Shown: one piece after another, positions 1-7,937 of the stretch
How the letters are laid out: each line of letters begins with the position of its first letter
How positions within the stretch are numbered: the first letter of the stretch is position 1
Origin: Pyrinomonadaceae bacterium
Lineage (GTDB): Bacteria > Acidobacteriota > Blastocatellia > Pyrinomonadales > Pyrinomonadaceae
Direction: 5' to 3'
Assembly (NCBI GenBank): GCA_036277115.1
Contig: DASUNM010000023.1
Coordinates: 310,001 to 374,000, forward strand
Length of the DNA: 64,000 nt
Position numbers and translations under genes: made by a program
The notes under the pieces: model-generated
What the model was told of the DNA's origin: nothing
Seen by the model: only the letters and a program-made list of their open reading frames with translations
The model's database searches: none

Positions 1-2
1 GG

Positions 3-563
3 ACGTACGACGTTGACCTGGGCGAACTCGTTCTTGGAGAACCCCAGATTTTCAAATCGGTGCAGCTGCTTGAGTCGGCTGACATAAAGTTCGCGTTGCT
101 GCATCATCCACCAGAATCGATGTGGTTCAAGGACTTTGACAGACGAATGCAACGGGCGCTCTTACCCAAATTTGACTTTATTCTGCGCGGCCATGAGCAC
201 GAACCCACGACTGAAACCACGATTAACGTCTTGACCGATGACGAGTATATGCATTTTGCGAGCGGTGCGCTGTACGACACATCAGAACTAAAAGGGAGGC
301 TTGGCTATCCAATATCTTTCAACTGCGTGAGGATCAACCTGGATACTGGTGAGGGTGTAATTTTCTACTGGCGGTATTTCTCCGACTTGTATAAATGGAA
401 GCGAGACGTAATCGTTGACGATGGATACAAGGAATTCACTATTCCACCCCGAGTTTTGCAGCGGCTCGAAGCAAAGAAGGTACCGGATGAATCTCGGCCA
501 AAGGGCGCGGGCCTACCGATTCCACCCTATAAAAAAAAACCGCGTCGGCCGAGTGATGAGTAG
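3..563 (+). CDS. Calcineurin-like metallophosphoesterase, C-terminal part
   Basis: The frame is open from the left edge of the window, so the true start lies outside; a GTG at 60 is only an internal candidate. The visible part carries LLHHPP and, about 35 residues later, RGHEHEP, which match the late His-containing metal-binding blocks (GxH and GHxH type) of calcineurin-like phosphoesterases. The family uses a di-metal centre to hydrolyse phosphoester bonds; the substrate here cannot be told. The tail is basic and Pro/Lys-rich (PPYKKKPRRPSDE). No partner gene is visible upstream. The fold assignment is moderately sure. Confidence 0.7.
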   Translation, partial: TYDVDLGELVLGEPQIFKSVQLLESADIKFALLHHPPESMWFKDFDRRMQRALLPKFDFILRGHEHEPTTETTINVLTDDEYMHFASGALYDTSELKGRLGYPISFNCVRINLDTGEGVIFYWRYFSDLYKWKRDVIVDDGYKEFTIPPRVLQRLEAKKVPDESRPKGAGLPIPPYKKKPRRPSDE

Positions 564-651
564 TACTCAATTCATCTTTCGCTTTACCACCCGCACCTCT
601 TACCTTACTCTTTTAAAGCGGTCTACGTTTCATCTACACGAGAGTAAACAG

Positions 652-788
652 AGCCCGCAAAGTGGGCGACAGCCGCTCCGCGATTAATCTCGCAGCCTCT
701 GTCGCCCGTTTCACGGGCTGATTCAATTTGGGTTATGTTTCCTGGGGCTTACGCCCCAGGCTTTACGCTGCCGCCTGCTCCGCAGGCT
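652..788. repeat. Composite hairpin element: two 21-nt units and one 48-nt unit
   Basis: Two inverted 21-nt units (652-672 minus, 699-719 plus; core CTGTCGCCCG) are followed 21 nt later by a 48-nt unit (741-788) made of two hairpins. The first hairpin reads CCTGGGGCTTACGCCCCAGG and the second is GCCTGC-tcc-GCAGGC. The same units recur at 43795-44055 with nearly the same spacing. The element runs up to the ribosome-binding site of the S9 peptidase and is open in that gene's frame, giving a spurious N-terminal extension from 735. Confidence 0.85.
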
Positions 789-809
789 CAATCCCTCGAG
801 GAGAATCAC

Positions 810-2846
810 ATGAACCCCAAACGCTTCGCCACAATTCTATTCGCCTTTGTTATGACCGCGGCCGCGGTCGCGGCGCAGGAAAGTTCAAAACCAAAAGCCG
901 ATCCCGAGCCACGCGCCAAAGACGGGAAGAAACTTTTAACAGCAGTCGACCTGCTAAAGATAAATGGCGTCGGCGCGCCACGAATTTCGCCCGACGGCTC
1001 GCGCGTGCTCTACACCGTCAGCGAGATCAAGATGGAGAAGGACAAAGAATGGAAGAGCGTGACGCAGCTTTGGGTGGTTCCTACAAACGGCGGCAAAGCG
1101 CGGCAGTATACGCGCGGTGAAAAGAGCGCGACCGCGCCGGAATGGTCGCCCGACGGCACGATGATCGCTTTCCTTACTGACCGCGAGAAGGACGGCGAGC
1201 GCCAGGTTTGGATGATGATGGCCGACGGCGGCGAGGCCTGGGCGGTCACTGCGCACAAAGGCGGCGTCAGCGGCTTTCGTTTCTCGCCGGATGGCAAGCG
1301 ACTGGTGCTGACGGCCGTGGATCAGCCGAACAAAGACGAAGAGGATCGTAAGAAGGTCAAAGACGACACGATCGTTATGGATCGCGACATCAAGATGTCG
1401 CACCTCTGGCTGTTCGATGTCGATAAGAAAGAAGAGAAGCGTCTGACGGAAGGCGCGTTCACCATCGGCGATCCGCAGTGGTCGCCGGATGGTACTCGCA
1501 TCACCTACGTCACCAGGCCAACGCCGAAAGCCGACGACGGCGGTCTCAGCGATATCTGGATGGTGACCGTCGCAAGCGGCGAAAAGAAAAAGATCGTCGC
1601 GGATGAAGGCTCGAGCGACTCAGCCCGCTGGTCACCAAATGGTGAATGGATCGCGTATGCGGGCAATCCGGATGGTGGTGACGGAGTGGCTACGAACTAC
1701 CTTTATCTGCTCCCCGCAGCCGGCGGCGCGCCAAAACAACTTACCGCGAAGTTCGAGCTGGATGCGGGCACGCCGGTTTGGTCGCGCGACGGCAAGACGA
1801 TCTACTTCAGCACTAATATCCTTCAAGCTAACGAAGTGTTCTCAGTGGACGTCGGCACCGGCGCCGTCAAACAATTAACTAAGCGCGGCGGATCGACAGG
1901 CATTACGGAAATTAGCCGTGACGGCAAAACTATTGTGGGCACGACAGCTTCATCGCAGCACCCGGCGCAGATCTACACGTCGAACCTCGCTTTCACCACA
2001 GTCAAAACTGTCACCGATCATAATTCATGGCTAAAGGACTATGCGCTCGCGGACTCTGAAATCGTCAAGTGGAAGAGCAAGGACGGGACTGAAGTAGAAG
2101 GCGTGCTCACCAAGCCGGTGGGTTACACCTCGGGCAAGGTGCCGTTTCTGCTGAATCCCCATGGCGGCCCGACCGGCGCGTCACTGAACAGTTGGGCCGG
2201 AACGGTCCAGGTGCTGGCCGCGAATGGCTTCGCCGTACTGCAACCAAACTTTCGCGGCTCGACCGGCAAAGGTCTGGCGTTCGCCCAGGCGAACAAGAAC
2301 ACCTGGGGCAAAGGCGACTTCGAAGATTGCATGACCGGTGTCGATGCGATGATCACCCGCGGGTTAGCCGATCCCGATCGGCTGGGCGCGTTTGGTTGGT
2401 CGTACGGCGGTTACATGACATTCTGGATTCTGACCCAGACCGATCGCTTCAAAGCTGTTTCGCCCGGCGCCGGTCTGACCAACATCTACTCGATGTATTC
2501 GCAGAACGACATTCAGCGTTACCTGCGCTGGTTCTATTCGGACAAAGCCCCCTGGGACGCGACCGATCTTTACTGGGACCGTTCGCCGATGAAGTACATC
2601 AAGAACGTGAAGACGCCCACGATGATCATGCATGGACAAGTGGACACGCGCGTGCCGCTCGCGCAGGCGCAGGAATTTTACATGGCGCTGAAGGAGATGA
2701 AGGTGCCGGTGGAGTTTGTCGTCTATCCGCGCGAAGGTCACGGCTTCAATGAGCCGCGTCACAACCTGGATCGCGTGCGCCGCTACGTGCGATTCTTTGC
2801 GAAGTACCTAAAGGCTCCAGTCGTGACAGAGCCGTCTGGGCAATAG
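810..2846 (+). CDS. Exported S9 family serine peptidase (prolyl oligopeptidase/acylaminoacyl-peptidase type)
   Basis: This is a 678-residue exported peptidase. A signal peptide (MNPKRFATILFAFVMTAAAVAAQ) is followed by a TolB/WD40-like propeller with repeated SPDG blades (about residues 50-400) and a C-terminal alpha/beta hydrolase domain. The nucleophile lies in GWSYGGYM (Ser531), with Asp612 in HGQVDTR and His644 in GHGF forming the triad. S9 enzymes cleave short peptides or remove acylated N-terminal residues. The ATG at 810 is chosen because GAGGAG lies just upstream and the signal peptide begins there. An in-frame start at 735 would translate the intergenic repeat. Confidence 0.93.
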   Translation: MNPKRFATILFAFVMTAAAVAAQESSKPKADPEPRAKDGKKLLTAVDLLKINGVGAPRISPDGSRVLYTVSEIKMEKDKEWKSVTQLWVVPTNGGKARQYTRGEKSATAPEWSPDGTMIAFLTDREKDGERQVWMMMADGGEAWAVTAHKGGVSGFRFSPDGKRLVLTAVDQPNKDEEDRKKVKDDTIVMDRDIKMSHLWLFDVDKKEEKRLTEGAFTIGDPQWSPDGTRITYVTRPTPKADDGGLSDIWMVTVASGEKKKIVADEGSSDSARWSPNGEWIAYAGNPDGGDGVATNYLYLLPAAGGAPKQLTAKFELDAGTPVWSRDGKTIYFSTNILQANEVFSVDVGTGAVKQLTKRGGSTGITEISRDGKTIVGTTASSQHPAQIYTSNLAFTTVKTVTDHNSWLKDYALADSEIVKWKSKDGTEVEGVLTKPVGYTSGKVPFLLNPHGGPTGASLNSWAGTVQVLAANGFAVLQPNFRGSTGKGLAFAQANKNTWGKGDFEDCMTGVDAMITRGLADPDRLGAFGWSYGGYMTFWILTQTDRFKAVSPGAGLTNIYSMYSQNDIQRYLRWFYSDKAPWDATDLYWDRSPMKYIKNVKTPTMIMHGQVDTRVPLAQAQEFYMALKEMKVPVEFVVYPREGHGFNEPRHNLDRVRRYVRFFAKYLKAPVVTEPSGQ

Positions 2847-2909
2847 AAACATTCGAAACTGATACCAGATCAAGTCACGCTCTTAATACATTCAAACAGG
2901 AGTTGCTTT

Positions 2910-3248
2910 ATGCCGACAATCAACGCAGAAACCGCTCAGGGTACTAAAACAATCGAAGGGACAACCGGGCGCCGTCTGGTGCTGGTGCTGGAAGACGGCG
3001 GGGTGGATATTCTTCACCGCTGCGGCGGAAACGCTCGCTGCACCACCTGCCGGGTTGAGGTGCTGGACGGTAGCGCGCCACCGATGGGTGAAACCGAACT
3101 CCAATGCCTTACCCTGCGCGGAGCGCTCGAAGAGGGCTTTCGTCTCTCGTGCCAAATCAGGGTCGCGGGCGACATGCACGTGAAAGTCTTGAAACAGGTG
3201 AGCACCGAAGGCATGGATGCGGGACCGCGGCCGGAGGAATGGGATTAA
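2910..3248 (+). CDS. 2Fe-2S ferredoxin (plant/adrenodoxin fold)
   Basis: This 112-residue electron carrier has the cluster ligands Cys38, Cys44, Cys47 and Cys81 in CGGNARCTTC and LSCQ, the usual CX5CX2C...C pattern of [2Fe-2S] ferredoxins. There is no signal peptide, so it is cytosolic. A good ribosome-binding site (AGGAG) precedes the ATG. It lies 6 nt before the hydratase gene and is probably co-transcribed with it. That suggests a redox partner for a nearby oxidoreductase or acyl-CoA pathway, but no reductase gene is adjacent. Confidence 0.9.
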   Translation: MPTINAETAQGTKTIEGTTGRRLVLVLEDGGVDILHRCGGNARCTTCRVEVLDGSAPPMGETELQCLTLRGALEEGFRLSCQIRVAGDMHVKVLKQVSTEGMDAGPRPEEWD

Positions 3249-3254
3249 TCGTCC

Positions 3255-4031
3255 ATGCCAGATTTCGTAAACATAAAGTTCGAGGTTCAAGAACGCGTGG
3301 CGCGTGTCACCTTCAATCGTCCGCCGCTCAACGTGCTGAACATTGCGATGATGCGCGAGATGACCGCGGCCTTAAATGATTGCGTGCAGCAGCGAGACCT
3401 GGCGGCGATCGTCTTCGATGCCGCCGAAGGAACGCGCGCCTTTAGCGCGGGTGTCGCCGTCGAAGAACATGTGCCGGCAACTGTCTTCCAGATGTTGGAC
3501 ACCTTTCATGGGGTGTTCCGCACACTTCAGCAGATTGCGAAACCAACGATTGCCGTTGTCGACGGACCGGCGTTGGGCGGCGGGTGTGAACTCGTCGCGG
3601 CTTGCGACATTGTCATTGCCAGCGATCGCGCAAAGTTTGGCCAGCCTGAAATCAAGCTTGGCGTGTTTCCGCCGATTGCTGCGATTCTCTTGCCGGCCAT
3701 CATCGGCGAGCGCCGCGCGCGCGAATTGATTCTGACCGGCGAACTGATTGAAGCCGAAGAAGCTTTGCGGCTGGGTCTGGCGAATTACGTCGTTCCATCT
3801 GAAGAACTTGCATCAAAAACCCAGGACGTGCTTGGGAAGTTGCGCGGGCTTTCGGCCTCGGCCCTGTCGATGACGCGCATGGCTCTTGATCTTGGGACGC
3901 GGCAAAGCTTTGAATCCGCACTCATAAACGTGGAGAATCTGTACCTGCACGAGTTGATGAAGACAGAAGACGCGGAGGAAGGCGTCCGGGCATTCATGGA
4001 GAAGCGTAAGCCGGAATGGAAGAACAAATGA
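3255..4031 (+). CDS. Enoyl-CoA hydratase/isomerase family protein, cyclohexadienecarbonyl-CoA hydratase-like
   Basis: This 258-residue crotonase-fold enzyme has the oxyanion-hole segments AFSAGV (residues 63-68) and ALGGGCEL (106-113), and the conserved QPEIKLGVFPP block with Glu132 where catalytic Glu residues of hydratases sit. The FSAGVAVEEH and GVFPPIAA wording resembles cyclohexa-1,5-dienecarbonyl-CoA hydratases of aromatic degradation more than ordinary FadB-type hydratases; that is recalled family knowledge, not a search. No benzoyl-CoA reductase genes are seen here, so the substrate stays open. It follows the ferredoxin by 6 nt and its stop overlaps the next gene's ATG. Confidence 0.85.
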   Translation: MPDFVNIKFEVQERVARVTFNRPPLNVLNIAMMREMTAALNDCVQQRDLAAIVFDAAEGTRAFSAGVAVEEHVPATVFQMLDTFHGVFRTLQQIAKPTIAVVDGPALGGGCELVAACDIVIASDRAKFGQPEIKLGVFPPIAAILLPAIIGERRARELILTGELIEAEEALRLGLANYVVPSEELASKTQDVLGKLRGLSASALSMTRMALDLGTRQSFESALINVENLYLHELMKTEDAEEGVRAFMEKRKPEWKNK

Positions 4032-5035
4032 AGAACCGGACACGGAGACGGGGAGAAGCGGAGAATGGGAGAGGGGTTGCTTTTCTCCCCATCCCCCCGT
4101 CTCTCCGTCTCCCCGTCGGTTATCTCCTCGTTGCTCTTCTTTTCTTCGCTCTCACCTTCGATTTTTCTTCCAGCGCGCAAACACGGCGCCGCAGCGGCGC
4201 GCACGCAACTGCGCCTGAAGCCTTTACGGCAGCCGATCGCACCACGGTCGAGCGCGCGATCGGCAGCGCCTGCGCTGAACGCATTCGCGATCCTTTGGGC
4301 AGCACGCCGATTGACGTGATGCAGTCGCGGCCTTCGATGTCCATAAACCATCCCGACGCCGTCGCGGGAGCGAAACGCGCGAATCGTCTGTTGCCGATAA
4401 CAAAGAAGCTCGTCGCGAATGAGATTGTGCAGCTCGCCAAGGAATACGCCATGTACAGCGGCCCCGCGCGGACTCGCGTGAACGCAGCCGCCGCGCGCGT
4501 GCAGGCGGTAAAACAAGTGCGGCCCAACGTCGATGCGCGCGACAACGCGTCGGTGTTGTTGCGCGACCCGCGCGCGATCGAGTTCGGCACAATCTTTCTC
4601 GCCGGGCTCCGTTCCGACGAAGCGATGATTAGCGTGCTCGCCCACGAACTGACACACGTTGCCAGCGGACAAACCGACTCGCTGCGGCCCTTGTTTCGCG
4701 CGATTGGACGACGCGCAGCCGCGCGCACCGGGTTGCGAATTCAGGGTCAGCGCGCGGAAGAGTTGGCCTGCGATTTAGTGGGCGTGGACGCCACGCGCGC
4801 GTTCATTCGTCAGACGCCGAGTTGGGAGCCACTGCCGCGACGCCTGGCGCGCGCGGTCGAGCACAACTGCGTTGATGATGACAGCTCAGATGAAGACCAT
4901 CTTTCGCCGCGTAACACAATTCGCGCCCTGTTCAGTCTCGATCTCGATCTCGCCCGCGAACTTCTGGGCGGCGCCAATTCGCAGGCATTCCTGAAAAACC
5001 CCGCGTCGTTGACAGTTCGCGCGCGCACTTTCTAA
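4028..5035 (+). CDS. Membrane-anchored/exported M48-like zinc metalloprotease
   Basis: After a hydrophobic segment (YLLVALLFFALTF) the protein carries the zinc motif HELTH (about residues 206-210 from this start) and, some 35 residues later, EELACDLVG, the third-ligand helix expected in M48-type (gluzincin) proteases. It is about 335 residues, with a disordered Ser/Asp-rich stretch near the C-terminus. The ATG at 4028 overlaps the upstream stop as ATGA; an in-frame ATG at 4016 is possible. A purine/pyrimidine inverted repeat (4043-4116) encodes about 25 residues before the membrane segment, so the natural start may be a non-ATG codon further downstream. Confidence 0.75.
   Translation: MKNRTRRRGEAENGRGVAFLPIPPSLRLPVGYLLVALLFFALTFDFSSSAQTRRRSGAHATAPEAFTAADRTTVERAIGSACAERIRDPLGSTPIDVMQSRPSMSINHPDAVAGAKRANRLLPITKKLVANEIVQLAKEYAMYSGPARTRVNAAAARVQAVKQVRPNVDARDNASVLLRDPRAIEFGTIFLAGLRSDEAMISVLAHELTHVASGQTDSLRPLFRAIGRRAAARTGLRIQGQRAEELACDLVGVDATRAFIRQTPSWEPLPRRLARAVEHNCVDDDSSDEDHLSPRNTIRALFSLDLDLARELLGGANSQAFLKNPASLTVRARTF
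4043..4116. repeat. Inverted repeat inside the start of the metalloprotease gene
   Basis: A purine-rich arm (GGAGACGGGGAGAAGCGGAG) is answered by a pyrimidine-rich arm (TCTCTCCGTCTCCCC). The repeat lies within the first codons of the metalloprotease frame and encodes a charged, then Pro-rich, stretch ahead of the hydrophobic segment. Confidence 0.7.
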
Positions 5036-5047
5036 GATCGGCGGCAG

Positions 5048-6391
5048 ATGAGTCTGTTTCGTTACTCACTCCCCCTCTCCGCCGGCGGAGAGGGGGGTGG
5101 GGGGAGAGGTTGCCGACGCGCACAACCCCACCCCCAACCCCTCCCCGCGCACGGGGAGGGGCGAAGACCTTCACTCAATTCATTGCGATCTACTTACCCA
5201 GGCGGGACGTCCGCTGCTTTCATACTTTCAGTAGTTCTCTGCTTGTCCACGCTGGCCCTGCTGTCCGGCTGTCGCACTGAGAGCGAAGCGCAACGCGTGC
5301 GGCCGCGACAGTTGCGAGATGTGCCGGCGCAGCGACTGGCGTTCACGTTCGCGGCGGACGTGGAAACACCTCAGAACCTCGCCGCGGACGAGCCAAAGCA
5401 AGTGCCGGCAATCCAGCAGGACTTTGATGAACGCCGCAAGGATGAAGAACTCGTCCTCTTGCGGACCTTGCTCTCGCCTGATGGCCAGCGCGCCCTCGCG
5501 CTCTACAGCAAGCAGGACGAATCTTCGACGACCTTTCACATCGATTTGTATGCGGCCAGCGGTTCGTTTATTCGCAACATCACGCCGCCTGAATTAGCGG
5601 TGGTCTTTCAGGATTCCGTTGTGTGGTCCGCCGACAGCAGTCAGATTGCGTTCGTCGCGCGTAGGGCCGCGCAGCCAACTCCCAGCCCAACCCCGGCTGA
5701 ACCGGCAGCGCCGTTGCCGCTTGAAACGCCGGTCCCTTCGCCCACCACGGTGATGCCCGTGTTTGCACCGCTGGCGACTTTTGCGACCGAGCAGATCTAT
5801 CTCGCGGACCGTGACGGCTACAATCTCAGGCCGTTGACGACGCGCGATGGACTGATTTACTTCGCGCTGTCGTGGGCCCCGGACGGGCATGCGTTGGCGG
5901 CGTTGGCGTGCAAAGAAAGTGAGTGGGAAGAGCGCGAACGGGCATTTAAAACTCCCGCCGGACGTCCGCGCACGATCACGACCGAGGGAAAAGAACGGCT
6001 ACTGGATGATGAACTGGCCCAGGCGCCACCCGTCTGGTCGCCTGATTCTTCAAAGGTAGCAACCGCATACGGCGTGGATGTCGGCATTTATGACGACGCC
6101 GGCAAAGCGCCGACGCAGGCGCGCATCGTGCTACGCGATCGGCTACTGAGCTCGTCGGTCGCTTTCGATGCCAGCCAGAGCTCCGATCAATCGAAGCCAA
6201 CCGCGGGCAGCTCGCCGGCAGTAACCGCGGAAGGTCCGGTGTCGTTCAATCCGATCGTGCGAATCGAATGGCCATTGCCTGAGAAGATGTTTCTGGAAAC
6301 TGCCTACGTAAGTATTCGCAGCGATTTGATCAAGACGTTTTCGCGCTGGCACGCGTTGACGCTAAGTCCGCAGGCGGTCGTACTGAAATGA
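5048..6391 (+). CDS. Propeller-repeat lipoprotein
   Basis: This protein of up to 447 residues has a lipoprotein signal ending in LLSGC, then a region with WSPDSS/WAPDGH/SPDGQ motifs typical of PD40/TolB-like propellers, and a Pro/Thr/Ala-rich insert (PTPSPTPAEPAAP). It is expected to be lipid-anchored at the cell envelope; no ligand can be assigned. The ATG at 5048 starts just before a GC-rich repeat (5067-5162) that encodes Gly/Pro-rich text before the signal peptide. The real start is more likely downstream, for instance TTG at 5183. It follows the metalloprotease by 12 nt. Confidence 0.7.
   Translation: MSLFRYSLPLSAGGEGGGGRGCRRAQPHPQPLPAHGEGRRPSLNSLRSTYPGGTSAAFILSVVLCLSTLALLSGCRTESEAQRVRPRQLRDVPAQRLAFTFAADVETPQNLAADEPKQVPAIQQDFDERRKDEELVLLRTLLSPDGQRALALYSKQDESSTTFHIDLYAASGSFIRNITPPELAVVFQDSVVWSADSSQIAFVARRAAQPTPSPTPAEPAAPLPLETPVPSPTTVMPVFAPLATFATEQIYLADRDGYNLRPLTTRDGLIYFALSWAPDGHALAALACKESEWEERERAFKTPAGRPRTITTEGKERLLDDELAQAPPVWSPDSSKVATAYGVDVGIYDDAGKAPTQARIVLRDRLLSSSVAFDASQSSDQSKPTAGSSPAVTAEGPVSFNPIVRIEWPLPEKMFLETAYVSIRSDLIKTFSRWHALTLSPQAVVLK
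5067..5162. repeat. GC-rich inverted repeat (CCCTCTCC/GGGGAGGGG type)
   Basis: Clustered stems such as CTCTCCGCCGGCGGAGAG and CCCTCCCCG...CGGGGAGGG make up this stretch. It is read in frame by the lipoprotein ORF and obscures that gene's start. Confidence 0.75.
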
Positions 6392-6399
6392 GAGCAGCT

Positions 6400-6990
6400 T
6401 CAGCTTGATTGTTCGACCCTGTCGCGACTGCTCCGGGTACTGACACTGGCAGGCCAAATAAGCGACAAGCCTTTTGCCATCACCCATAAAACCGCGCCGG
6501 TGACAATCGTCACCACCAGCCAAAACTTCCAATAGCTCGTAAACGCGTTGCCAAATCCATCCTGAACGCGATGCGACAGGTTCACATTTAGCTCTGCCGG
6601 GGTCAGCAAGCGCGCCGCTACCTGAGTGAACAGATACCAGGCGAACGCGTAAATCCAGGCCGTACGATCCATACCGACGCGCCGTAGAGCGATCATTCCG
6701 ACGGTAATTCCGCCAATGTGCGCCAATGCGGTTGAGAAATAGAGACCGCTGGGCAGCAACACGTAGATGATCCAGACGACCAGCCCGGGTATCGTCCAGA
6801 TCGCCGCGGCGCGAATTAGTTCGCGATGACTCAGCAGCAGGCCAATCCCGAGTAGAACATTCCCCGCGTTGCACATCCACAGCAGATGGCCCATGCCGCC
6901 GAAGCGCCAATAGTGAATCGTCTGTACGGCAAAGAACGCGAGCGGCAACAGACCCATCAGCCGGTAACGTAACTCGAGCGGATCACTCAT
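6400..6990 (-). CDS. Polytopic membrane protein of unknown function
   Basis: This 196-residue, strongly hydrophobic protein has about five membrane segments (for example LLPLAFFAVQ, LLLGIGLLL, IPGLVVWIIYVLLP, FWLVVTIVTGAVLWVM). It has no recognisable catalytic motif. Conserved-looking HYW, HLLWMCNAGN and AHIGG patches resemble small integral membrane proteins seen next to metabolic genes in other genomes, but I cannot name the family. It converges with the lipoprotein gene, with 8 nt between the stops. Confidence 0.65.
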   Translation of the reverse strand: MSDPLELRYRLMGLLPLAFFAVQTIHYWRFGGMGHLLWMCNAGNVLLGIGLLLSHRELIRAAAIWTIPGLVVWIIYVLLPSGLYFSTALAHIGGITVGMIALRRVGMDRTAWIYAFAWYLFTQVAARLLTPAELNVNLSHRVQDGFGNAFTSYWKFWLVVTIVTGAVLWVMAKGLSLIWPASVSTRSSRDRVEQSS

Positions 6991-7214
6991 GAGGGCCAGA
7001 ATATCACGCAGAAGTCTTTAAGGAGTCGATAGCTCTGATCGAAGTTTACTGGCGCGAAACCTGTCTGGACAGCAACAGATATTTTGAGCTAGATTAGGCA
7101 TCCCCCTAACAATTGAAGCGAGCGCGTTTCATTGATCGCGCGGACGTAACCCGACTATGAACGCCCTCCGTGTTGACGCCGCTTCTCTTTGCGGCATTGT
7201 CTGAGCCGTTCGTT

Positions 7215-7763
7215 ATGGATATCGCAGACCTAAAAGTCATTGCTGAACCGACGCGCGTTCCTGAACGCCCAATATTTTCAGTCGATCTTTCTTACGAGGC
7301 GCTCGCCTCGAAAAAACCTCCAGCCAAATCCAGGATCTCGCGTAAAAGAAAAGGTAAAGAGGCCGACAGCAAGCTCCGCGGTACCGTGCTCGTCGTCGAT
7401 GACGTGCCCGACGTCACCGAGATGATCGAGCTGCTGCTCAAGCATGCTGGATACGATGTCTCGACGGCTGAGTCAGCGCAGGATGCTTTGCATCTCGCCC
7501 GCCTGAATCATTATGACCTCGTGATCTCAGACATCGGCATGCCTGAGATGAACGGGTACGAATTGGCGGCGGCGCTGCGCGAGCTCGCGGCTTACAACAA
7601 GACGCCACTGATTGCCGTGACTGGCTACTCTGAGTACGACGATCGCGGTCGTGCCGTGCGGGCCGGCTTTAATGTTCACCTGACCAAACCAATCGAACCG
7701 ACGGAGTTGCTGACGTTGATGCGGGAACTCCTGTCTCAATCCGAACCGGGCACGACTCACTGA
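7215..7763 (+). CDS. Single-domain response regulator with an N-terminal extension
   Basis: This is a 182-residue protein. About 50 residues rich in Lys/Arg/Ser precede a CheY-type receiver domain: acidic pair Asp62-Asp63 (VVDD), phosphoacceptor Asp106 (ISDIGMPEMNG), Thr136 and Lys158 (LTKP). There is no output domain, so it may act by protein contact or phosphorelay. No histidine kinase is adjacent. The ATG at 7215 is used; an upstream GTG at 7170 would add 15 mostly hydrophobic residues and cannot be excluded. Confidence 0.88.
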   Translation: MDIADLKVIAEPTRVPERPIFSVDLSYEALASKKPPAKSRISRKRKGKEADSKLRGTVLVVDDVPDVTEMIELLLKHAGYDVSTAESAQDALHLARLNHYDLVISDIGMPEMNGYELAAALRELAAYNKTPLIAVTGYSEYDDRGRAVRAGFNVHLTKPIEPTELLTLMRELLSQSEPGTTH

Positions 7764-7815
7764 TTAGAACTGCAGGTTCGACTAACCGCAAGCGTTTAGG
7801 TTGAGCGCTGCCCTT

Positions 7816-7892
7816 TGTCAGTAGTCCGTTGTCAGTAGTCAGTTGTGCGCTCAATCAAAGAGGCAACTGACGACGGACGACTGACCACTGAC
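7816..7892. repeat. Inverted GTCAGTAGTC-type repeat
   Basis: Short repeats of the TGTCAGTAGTC type on the left are mirrored by CGACTGACCACTGACAG on the right. The element fills most of the gap between the response regulator and the GT-C membrane protein. Confidence 0.7.
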
Positions 7893-7937
7893 AGTTCCTG
7901 TTGATTTGTTTTTTTGCTTCCGGCATTCTCTTTTGAA

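Noticed and set aside
3785..4672. 295-residue minus-strand ORF
   Set aside because: Opposite two real genes and partly built from the 4043-4116 repeat.
7157..7204. Short ORF starting at ATG 7157 before the response regulator
   Set aside because: 15 codons with no composition bias or hairpin after it; no evidence for a leader peptide.
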